Shown piece by piece: positions 58,815-64,000 of a stretch of DNA of 64,000 nucleotides (position 1 is its first letter; the number at the start of each line of letters is the position of its first letter). The stretch covers positions 248,001 through 312,000 of the forward strand of contig JADJJR010000001.1 of assembly GCA_016706425.1 (NCBI GenBank), given 5' to 3'. Origin of the DNA: Elusimicrobiota bacterium. Its GTDB lineage: Bacteria > Elusimicrobiota > Elusimicrobia > FEN-1173. The translations under genes and the position numbers were made by a program. The notes under the pieces are model-generated. The model saw nothing but the letters and a program-made list of their open reading frames with translations. It ran no database searches and had not been told where the DNA came from.

Positions 58815-60134
58815 ATGAGCGAAGGCAACGGTAAACCCGACCGGGTCGCGACCCCCGCCGGGCGCAACATCCTGGTCGTCTCCCGCGTCGGTTGCGTCGG
58901 GGACCTGTGCCGGCAATTGCTCGGGGAAGGCCACGCGGTGCGGTACTTCATCGAGAGCAAAGGGGACAAGGACGTCTCGGACGGTTTCGTCGAGAAGGTC
59001 GACGACTGGAAAGCCCACCGCGCCTGGGCGGACCTGGTGATCTTCGACGATTCCGACTTCGGCAAGGACGCCGAAGCCCTCCGCCGCGACGGCAAGGCCG
59101 TGATCGGCGGCACGCCGTATTCGGACCGGCTCGAGGACGACCGCGACTTCGGGCAGGAGGAGCTCAAGGCCGCGGGCCTGACGGTGTTGCCCAGTTGGAC
59201 GTTTTCCGGTTTCGAGGAAGCCATCCAATTCGTCAAAGCCCACCCGGACCGCTACGTGGTCAAACCTTCGGGATCGGCCCAGAGCGAAAAGGTCCTCTCC
59301 TACGTCGGGCAGGAGGACGACGGGCACGACATCACCGCCATCCTGGAGCGCTACAAGCGCGGCTGGTCGAAGCAGATCAAACAATTTCAAATCCAAAAAT
59401 TCGCGAGCGGCGTGGAAGTGGCGGTGGGAGGGTTTTTCAACGGGAAAGAATTCCTCCTGCCGGTGTGCGTCAATTTCGAGCACAAGAAGATGTTCAACGG
59501 GGACATCGGTCCCTCCACGGGCGAGATGGGCACGTCCATGTTCTGGGTCGGGGACGGGCCCCTCTACCGGGAGACCCTGGCCAAAATGGCGGCCCGCCTG
59601 GCGCCCACGGGCTACGTGGGCTATTTCGACATCAATTGCATCGCGACCCCCCGGGCGATTTACCCCTTGGAATGCACGCCCCGGTTCGGGTACCCGACCC
59701 TCTGCATCCAGATGGAGGGCGTGCTGTCCAAGTGGGGGGATTTCTTCCACGCCCTGGCCCAGGGGGAGTCGCCCGCCCTGCGCACGAAAAAAGGGTTTCA
59801 GGTGGGGGTGGTGATCGCGGTGCCCCCGTTCCCTTTCGACGACGCGGGGGCTTTCAAAAAATATTCGGAAGGCGCCGTGGTGGTCTTCAAGAAACCCATG
59901 ACCGAGGGGCTCTGGCCGGGGGACATCAAATTGGTGGACGGCGACTGGGTCCTGGCCGGGGAGACGGGCTACGCGCTCGTGTGCACGGGGTCGGGCGCCA
60001 CCATGGAGGACGCCATGCGCGAAGCCTATTCGCGCGTGCGCAACGTGGTCATTCCCAACATGTTCTACCGCACCGACATCGGGGAGCGCTGGCGCCGCGA
60101 CGGCGACCTGTTGCGCACCTGGGGGTACCTCTAA
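58815..60134 (+). CDS. PurD-like ATP-grasp ligase
   Basis: A 439-residue protein resembling phosphoribosylamine-glycine ligase. YVVKPSGSAQSEKVLSYVG near residue 150, GVEVAVGGFFNGKEFLLPVC near 200 and the metal site GYFDINCIATP ... YPLECTPRFGYP near 275 fit an ATP-grasp fold. The N-terminus lacks the GGREHA motif of true PurD (it reads ILVVSRVGCVGDLCRQ), and no purine genes are nearby, so it may ligate another amine and carboxylate. Leaderless by promoter position. It ends one base before the converging minus-strand gene. Confidence 0.8.
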   Translation: MSEGNGKPDRVATPAGRNILVVSRVGCVGDLCRQLLGEGHAVRYFIESKGDKDVSDGFVEKVDDWKAHRAWADLVIFDDSDFGKDAEALRRDGKAVIGGTPYSDRLEDDRDFGQEELKAAGLTVLPSWTFSGFEEAIQFVKAHPDRYVVKPSGSAQSEKVLSYVGQEDDGHDITAILERYKRGWSKQIKQFQIQKFASGVEVAVGGFFNGKEFLLPVCVNFEHKKMFNGDIGPSTGEMGTSMFWVGDGPLYRETLAKMAARLAPTGYVGYFDINCIATPRAIYPLECTPRFGYPTLCIQMEGVLSKWGDFFHALAQGESPALRTKKGFQVGVVIAVPPFPFDDAGAFKKYSEGAVVVFKKPMTEGLWPGDIKLVDGDWVLAGETGYALVCTGSGATMEDAMREAYSRVRNVVIPNMFYRTDIGERWRRDGDLLRTWGYL

Positions 60135-60135
60135 A

Positions 60136-60684
60136 TCATTCCGTCTCGTCCGCCGGCGGGTCGAGGGGGAACACGTGGTTTTCGTCCCAGTCGGCGTGGA
60201 GCCGGCGCACGCCCTCGACCTCCGCGTTGAAGCGCGCCTTCAGCTCTTTTTCCGCGGCGTCCAACGAACCCGCCGTCGCGAAGCCCCTCAAAACCTTTTC
60301 GATGCGGCGGGCTTCGCGTTCGTTGATGCGAACGTGCATGGCCTCGTGTTCCCGCAGGCGTTCGGTGGGGGCGGCGTGGTAGGTTTCCCGGTTGGCGACC
60401 CAGACCCGCACGCGACGCACGACCACCCGCCTTCCGCGCCGCTCCAGCGCGTAGTTGAAGTGGAATCGGCCCCGGGTCTGGGCCTGCAAAGGGCCCTTTT
60501 CCGTCGGAGCGTCCACGGGGGCAACGGCGACGGCGCTCTTGGGCACCGTCACCGCCCCGAAAGGGTAAACGACTTTGACAGCGCCCCCGGTTCGCACGGT
60601 GGTTGTGGACGCCGGCAGGCGTACGCCCTCCTCGGCGCGCGCGACGCCGAGTCCCGTAAACAGAAGAAACAAAACCGTCTTCAC
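60136..60684 (-). CDS. Small secreted HExxH protein (DUF922-like)
   Basis: A 182-residue protein with a signal peptide (MKTVLFLLFTGLGVARA). It has an HExxH zinc-protease motif in RLREHEAMHVRINEREARRI near residue 115. The layout, with a beta-rich first half ending VRVWVANRETYH and helices after HEAMH, resembles the DUF922 secreted zinc proteases. GTG start; an AT-rich region with TATAAT (60696-60701, minus strand) lies 11 nt upstream. Confidence in the family is moderate. Confidence 0.7.
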   Translation of the reverse strand: MKTVLFLLFTGLGVARAEEGVRLPASTTTVRTGGAVKVVYPFGAVTVPKSAVAVAPVDAPTEKGPLQAQTRGRFHFNYALERRGRRVVVRRVRVWVANRETYHAAPTERLREHEAMHVRINEREARRIEKVLRGFATAGSLDAAEKELKARFNAEVEGVRRLHADWDENHVFPLDPPADETE

Positions 60685-60701
60685 GGGGCGATTTTATTAT
60701 A

Positions 60702-60730
60702 TTGACAGACCCCGCCTCCGGGTTTACCCT
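60702..60730 (+). promoter_or_regulatory. Candidate promoter of RMD1-family gene
   Basis: TTGACA (60702-60707), 17-bp spacer, TACCCT (60725-60730). The -35 is consensus and the -10 weak. It abuts the minus-strand TATAAT of the divergent gene. Confidence 0.5.
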
Positions 60731-60747
60731 TTATCCAGGGTGACACC

Positions 60748-61818
60748 ATGAAGACCACCGTTCACATCTTGATCCCCTTTGACCTGGGGTTGGAGCTCGA
60801 TTTCGAGGGCGCCGACGCCAAGGCCATCGCCAAAGAGATTTCCAGCCGCCCCATCGAAAACCTGATGTTCGGCGGGCGCGCCTTCACCGACGTCCGCCTC
60901 ACGGTGCAGATCTATAAATTCGGCGTCGGTCAATTGGGTTTGACCTTCGACACCGAGGGGGATTTGGATGTTTTGGCCACCCTCTCCTGCCGGGCCGAAG
61001 CGTTGACCGTGGGCGCCCGGTCCATCACCGAGTGGGCCCATTCGCGCGTGGACGAGGTCATCGCCGGCGCCAAACGGTTCGCCAGCCACGCCTACGATCG
61101 TCGCTTGGAAGACGTCGACCCCTTCCCCGTTTTTGTTTTTGAAAAAGGCGCCGTGGCCGACGCGACCGAATTCATCACCAAAAACCAAAAAGCGTTGACG
61201 GGCATCGTTTCCGGGGAACCCAACTACGACGCCCTCTCCGATTTCGTGTTGGAACAGGAAAAACTGCGCAACTTCGGCTATTACGAAAACGAACTGATCC
61301 TTATTAAACGGTTCGGGGCCGTGGTTTCTTCCGAGGAATCGAACACGATTCTGGAGTTGATTCGGTTGGCCTATTCCCTGTTCTGGAGCTTGCGCTCCTA
61401 CAACTTCCTCCTGGAGAAAGAGATCGATCAGGCACAGAGCGTGCTGGCGAAATTACCGCCGTACTACAAATTCTGGTCCATGCCGAGCAGCTACCAGCGT
61501 TTTTCCCGGGAAGCCATGGACTTCGTCCGGGACAAGCTGGCCATCGTGGACAGCCTGCACAACGTGCAGACCAACATCCCACGCATCGACTCGGACTGGC
61601 ATCTGCGCACCATTTACAAGAACGTCGAGAAGGAATTCGACATCGACGAACTGTCCAAGGCCGTGGACACCAAGCTCGAGCGCATTGAGCAGTCGTACAA
61701 TTCCGCCCGCGACTTCATCTCCACCAACTTCTTCATCGCGGTGGAGATCGTGCTCATCCTGTCCCTGGTCTGGATGATGCTGGACACCTCCCTCCTTTTC
61801 ATCATCGCCCAGAAATAG
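60748..61818 (+). CDS. RMD1/YagE-family (DUF155) membrane-anchored protein
   Basis: A 356-residue protein. A soluble N-terminal part is followed by the DUF155 signature NFGYYENELILIKRFGAVVS near residue 175, long helices, and one C-terminal membrane helix (about 328-350, IAVEIVLILSLVWMMLDTSL). Eukaryotic relatives sit in the mitochondrial inner membrane or take part in meiotic nuclear division; bacterial members have no known role. The start has only a weak AGGGTGA site. Confidence 0.85.
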   Translation: MKTTVHILIPFDLGLELDFEGADAKAIAKEISSRPIENLMFGGRAFTDVRLTVQIYKFGVGQLGLTFDTEGDLDVLATLSCRAEALTVGARSITEWAHSRVDEVIAGAKRFASHAYDRRLEDVDPFPVFVFEKGAVADATEFITKNQKALTGIVSGEPNYDALSDFVLEQEKLRNFGYYENELILIKRFGAVVSSEESNTILELIRLAYSLFWSLRSYNFLLEKEIDQAQSVLAKLPPYYKFWSMPSSYQRFSREAMDFVRDKLAIVDSLHNVQTNIPRIDSDWHLRTIYKNVEKEFDIDELSKAVDTKLERIEQSYNSARDFISTNFFIAVEIVLILSLVWMMLDTSLLFIIAQK

Positions 61819-61825
61819 CCCTTCG

Positions 61826-61855
61826 TTGACGACCCCCGCCCGGGTTTGGTATCCT
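61826..61855 (+). promoter_or_regulatory. Candidate promoter of ndk
   Basis: TTGACG (61826-61831), 18-bp spacer, TATCCT (61850-61855), followed by a short leader with GGAGG before the ATG. Confidence 0.5.
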
Positions 61856-61885
61856 GGACACCTAATCCACGGAGGACCCTTTTTT

Positions 61886-62401
61886 ATGGCCGAAACCGAA
61901 GTGACGTTGGTGATTGTGAAACCGGACGGTTTGAAAAAATCGTTGACGGGCAACATTTTAACGAAGCTCGCCGAGGCGCGTTTCATGATTGTGGGGGCGA
62001 AGGTGGTCCGCGTCTCCCGGGAGCTGGCGGAAGCCCATTATCAGCACCTGAAAGAAAAGCCGTTCTTTAACGATTTGATCGAGTACATCCAGGGCAAGCC
62101 CTACGGTCCGGAGTTTGAACGCGTGATGGCCCTGGTGTACAAAGGCCCCAACGCCATTAAAAAAGTGCGGGAGATCGCCGGCGCCACCAACCCCGAAGAG
62201 GCGGATTCGGTTTCGATCCGGGGTTCCTTCGGCCGCATCACGACGAAAGGCGTGTTTGAAAATGTGATCCACGCCTCCTCCGACGCCAAGGACGCCGAAC
62301 GGGAAATCAAGCTTTGGTTCAAGCCGGACGAGATCGTCACCGAGATCTATCCCACCAAGAAATCCACCCTCGCCGCCGCCGAAGCGACGGTCTGGGCCTG
62401 A
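61886..62401 (+). CDS. ndk: Nucleoside diphosphate kinase
   Basis: A 171-residue kinase that equalises nucleoside triphosphate pools. TLVIVKPDGLKKSLTGNIL at the start, the RGSFGRITTKGVFENVIHAS stretch with the phospho-accepting His, and AEREIKLWF near residue 140 identify it. It is about 30 residues longer than typical bacterial Ndk, mostly in an extended C-terminus (EIVTEIYPTKKSTLAAAEAT). GGAGG lies 12 nt before the ATG. Confidence 0.93.
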   Translation: MAETEVTLVIVKPDGLKKSLTGNILTKLAEARFMIVGAKVVRVSRELAEAHYQHLKEKPFFNDLIEYIQGKPYGPEFERVMALVYKGPNAIKKVREIAGATNPEEADSVSIRGSFGRITTKGVFENVIHASSDAKDAEREIKLWFKPDEIVTEIYPTKKSTLAAAEATVWA

Positions 62402-62419
62402 CCCGCTCCATCGCCGGGG

Positions 62420-62448
62420 TGGATTTTCGGCCGGGGATGGGGTAAAAT
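62420..62448 (+). promoter_or_regulatory. Promoter of tRNA-Ala
   Basis: TGGATT (62420-62425), 17-bp spacer, TAAAAT (62443-62448). The tRNA begins about 55 nt after the predicted start. Confidence 0.55.
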
Positions 62449-62509
62449 ACCGCTTCGCCGCCTGCCGCGGCCCCGATCATCTGGGTCGGGATGTTGGAAA
62501 GACCAGGAC

Positions 62510-62582
62510 GGGGCTGTAGCTCAGCTGGGAGAGCGCCTGCATGGCATGCAGGAGGTCGTCGGTTCGATCCCGATCAGCTCCA
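62510..62582 (+). tRNA. tRNA-Ala (GGC)
   Basis: A 73-nt tRNA. The acceptor GGGGCTG pairs with CAGCTCC (one G-U), discriminator A. D-arm GCTCAGCTGGGAGAGC; anticodon stem CCTGC/GCAGG with loop ATGGCAT, giving GGC at 62543-62545; T-arm with GGTTCGATCC. CCA is not encoded (ACAA follows). Confidence 0.95.
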
Positions 62583-62600
62583 CAATTTATTGAGTTCGAT
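62571..62600 (+). repeat. Direct repeat copy 1, spanning tRNA-Ala 3' end
   Basis: A 30-bp segment starting CGATCAGCTCCACAATTTAT, covering the last 12 bases of the tRNA and 18 bases beyond. It matches a second copy at 62657-62686 in 28 of 30 positions. Confidence 0.85.
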
Positions 62601-62656
62601 CCTGACCGAGGCGAGGGAGCCGAGGGAATGGTTGGAGGCCGTTAGGCCGAAAACCG

Positions 62657-62686
62657 CGATCAGCTCCACCATCTATTGAGTTCGAT
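62657..62686 (+). repeat. Direct repeat copy 2, detached tRNA-Ala 3' end
   Basis: A 30-bp segment starting CGATCAGCTCCACCATCTAT, 86 bp downstream of copy 1. It restores an encoded CCA after the acceptor strand but has no tRNA body in front of it. It may be an attachment-site scar or the remains of a second tRNA-Ala. Confidence 0.85.
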
Positions 62687-62696
62687 TTGAAATAAC

Positions 62697-62727
62697 AAAA
62701 CCCAACCCAACGCGGGTTGGGTTTTTT
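62697..62727 (+). terminator. Rho-independent terminator after tRNA-Ala
   Basis: A 12-bp stem AAAACCCAACCC with GGGTTGGGTTTT around a 5-nt loop, ending in a run of T. Confidence 0.85.
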
Positions 62728-62742
62728 GGTTTCGGGAGACGC

Positions 62743-63318
62743 ATGGTCCTTCGAATTCAGTCGGGCGAGGCGGGCGGGCGGTACATAAAGGCGCGACCCC
62801 GGGGGCCGGAGGTTCGGCCCATCCTGGCCCGGATCCGCAAATCCCTCTTTGACATCCTGCGCCCGCGCTTGGCGGGCACCCGTTTCCTGGATTTGTACGC
62901 CGGCACGGGCACCGTGGGGATCGAGGCGCTCTCCAACGGGGCCTCCGAAGTCGTTTTTGTGGACGCGAGCCGGGACTCCTGCCGCATGGTGGAGGACAAC
63001 CTCGCCCACCTGGGGTTTTCGTCTCGGGCCCAGGTGATCCGCGCCGACGCCGTGCGGGAGTTGCGGTTCGTGGGCGCGCGGCCCTTCGACATCGTTTTTT
63101 TGGGCCCGCCTTATAAAGACGAGAAAAAAATCCCCCTCGCCTTGACGTTGCCCACCCTGGCGGCGCTCGGGGAAGCGGGGCTCGCGACGCCGGACACCTG
63201 GGTCATCGGCCAGCACCACAAGAAAGAACCCACGGCCCCCCTGCCCGCGGGTTGGACGATTTTCCGTGAAAAAGATTACGGCGACAGCGTGCTGACGTTT
63301 TTTCAACGAAAGGCCTGA
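62743..63318 (+). CDS. rsmD: 16S rRNA (guanine966-N2)-methyltransferase
   Basis: A 191-residue SAM-dependent methylase. RIQSGEAGGRYIKARP at the start, RPILARIRKSLFDIL near residue 27, the SAM loop FLDLYAGTGTVGIEALSNGA near 48 and the catalytic GPPY motif (IVFLGPPYKD, in place of the usual DPPY) near 123 identify RsmD. The Asp-to-Gly change in DPPY is notable but occurs beside an otherwise intact domain. It is followed after 3 nt by argB. Confidence 0.9.
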   Translation: MVLRIQSGEAGGRYIKARPRGPEVRPILARIRKSLFDILRPRLAGTRFLDLYAGTGTVGIEALSNGASEVVFVDASRDSCRMVEDNLAHLGFSSRAQVIRADAVRELRFVGARPFDIVFLGPPYKDEKKIPLALTLPTLAALGEAGLATPDTWVIGQHHKKEPTAPLPAGWTIFREKDYGDSVLTFFQRKA

Positions 63319-63321
63319 CCC

Positions 63322-64000
63322 ATGGCAAAAAAAACCAACGACGTGTGGGTGGTGAAATTCGGCGGGAGCCTGCTCTCGGACGCGACGGCGCGGACCGGCT
63401 TTTTGGCCGAGGCCGCCCGGATCGCCCGCAAGAACGGTCTGGTGCTGGTGCACGGGGGGGGCCCGGAAATTAACTCCGCGCTCGACAAGATGGGCATCCA
63501 ATCCCAATGGGTCAACGGCCGGCGCGTGACCGACGAAGCCGCCATGGCCGTGGTGGAAGGCGTGTTGTCGGGGCAGGTGAACAAGAATTTGGTCGGGGAA
63601 TTGACCGGTTTCGGCGCCCGGGCCGTGGGTCTCTCGGGCCGGGACGGCCGGCTGCTGCGGGCCAAGCCGGTGCCGGGGTTGGGCCGGGTGGGCGAACCCG
63701 ACAAGGCCGACGGCGCGCTCTTGAAAACCCTGCTCGGCGCGGGGTACCTGCCGGTGCTTTCCTCCGTCGCCGAAGGGCCCGGTCAACGGGCCCTCAACGT
63801 GAACGCCGACGAGGCCGCCGCGGCCGTGGCCGTGGCCCTCAAGGCCCGGCGGCTGGTCTACCTGACCGACGTGCCCGGGGTGTTGGACGACGCGAAAAGA
63901 ACGATCCCCGAAATCCGCACCCGCGACATCCAGCGGCTCATCGATGCCGAAGTCGTGAAGGGCGGCATGATCCCCAAGCTCCTCTCCTGCCGATCGGCCA
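63322..64000 (+). CDS. argB: Acetylglutamate kinase, truncated by window edge
   Basis: The first 226 codons of ArgB, second step of arginine synthesis. VVKFGGSLLSD near residue 10, VLVHGGGPEINSALDKMG near 42, the acetylglutamate-binding VNGRRVTDEAAM near 65 and NVNADEAAAAVAVALKA near 160 are typical; it ends within GGMIPKLLSC, so roughly the last 30-50 residues lie outside. It is separate from argC-argJ, which lie near 20 kb. Confidence 0.95.
   Translation, partial: MAKKTNDVWVVKFGGSLLSDATARTGFLAEAARIARKNGLVLVHGGGPEINSALDKMGIQSQWVNGRRVTDEAAMAVVEGVLSGQVNKNLVGELTGFGARAVGLSGRDGRLLRAKPVPGLGRVGEPDKADGALLKTLLGAGYLPVLSSVAEGPGQRALNVNADEAAAAVAVALKARRLVYLTDVPGVLDDAKRTIPEIRTRDIQRLIDAEVVKGGMIPKLLSCRSA

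Noticed and set aside
62601..62656. A small integrated element between the two tRNA-Ala repeat copies
   Set aside because: Only 56 bp, no ORF, no inverted repeats; at most a scar.

Overview
The window reads as one stretch of chromosome from an uncultured, high-GC, Gram-negative (diderm) bacterium. Outer-membrane efflux (TolC-type), LytM peptidase, lipoproteins, type IV pilin-like proteins and enterobacterial-common-antigen-type sugar enzymes all point to two membranes. Secreted pilin-like proteins with lamin-tail-like and carboxypeptidase-regulatory-like modules, plus a giant secreted protein with a TraB/ChaN-like head, fit Elusimicrobiota or Omnitrophota best. That placement is an impression from family content, not a computed result. 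Genes are tightly packed, with ATGA/GTGA stop-start overlaps almost everywhere. There is no rRNA, CRISPR array, phage or insertion sequence.

Layout. 1-4.2 kb: small membrane and zinc proteins, metF, an SDR reductase and a YceI protein. 4.3-8.5 kb: a complete MacAB-TolC-type tripartite efflux operon. 8.5-8.8 kb: a possibly structured leader and tRNA-Ser(GCT). 8.8-12.1 kb: a peroxide-defence block on the minus strand (Fur/PerR regulator, exported KatG, Dps) with a perfect 7-1-7 operator. 12.2-14.3 kb: GDT1-type transporter, nitroreductase and an extradiol dioxygenase. 14.4-19.1 kb: a 1,569-residue secreted protein of unknown function. 19.1-26.3 kb: rsmI, argC, a zinc ribbon, argJ, tsaC-like, glyA, a WecA-like transferase and wecB. 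26.4-31.8 kb: a lipoprotein and three pilin/pseudopilin-like proteins. 31.8-36.5 kb: tmk-holB-metG-tatD and aroD; holB carries a frameshift. 36.5-44.1 kb, minus strand: the classic rpmH-rnpA-yidD-yidC-jag-mnmE series, extended by a LytM peptidase, a cation-diffusion-facilitator and an MFS transporter. 44.2-58.8 kb: ferredoxin, then a TetR-led run of eleven genes for envelope lipid synthesis or remodelling. 58.8-64 kb: ATP-grasp protein, a small secreted HExxH protein, RMD1-family protein, ndk, tRNA-Ala(GGC), rsmD and the start of argB.

How the genes work together. The most coherent candidate new system is the TetR-led run 44598-58769. It contains a DUF2339/DUF3999 pair, an exported MBL hydrolase, a CDP-alcohol phosphotransferase, a CdsA homologue, PlsC, a small membrane protein, an amidohydrolase, a DUF4105/Lnb-like protein, and an LplT-PlsC-AMP-ligase fusion. 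Gene content suggests lysophospholipid recycling coupled to phospholipid or lipoprotein acyl chemistry, but the actual product is unknown.

Expression signals are unusually legible. Several genes have sigma70-type boxes with an exact 17-bp spacer. At nine operon-leading genes the -10 hexamer ends only 6-9 nt before the start codon and no Shine-Dalgarno sequence is present, implying leaderless transcripts. Other leading genes have normal leaders with GGAGG-type ribosome sites, so both initiation modes seem to coexist.
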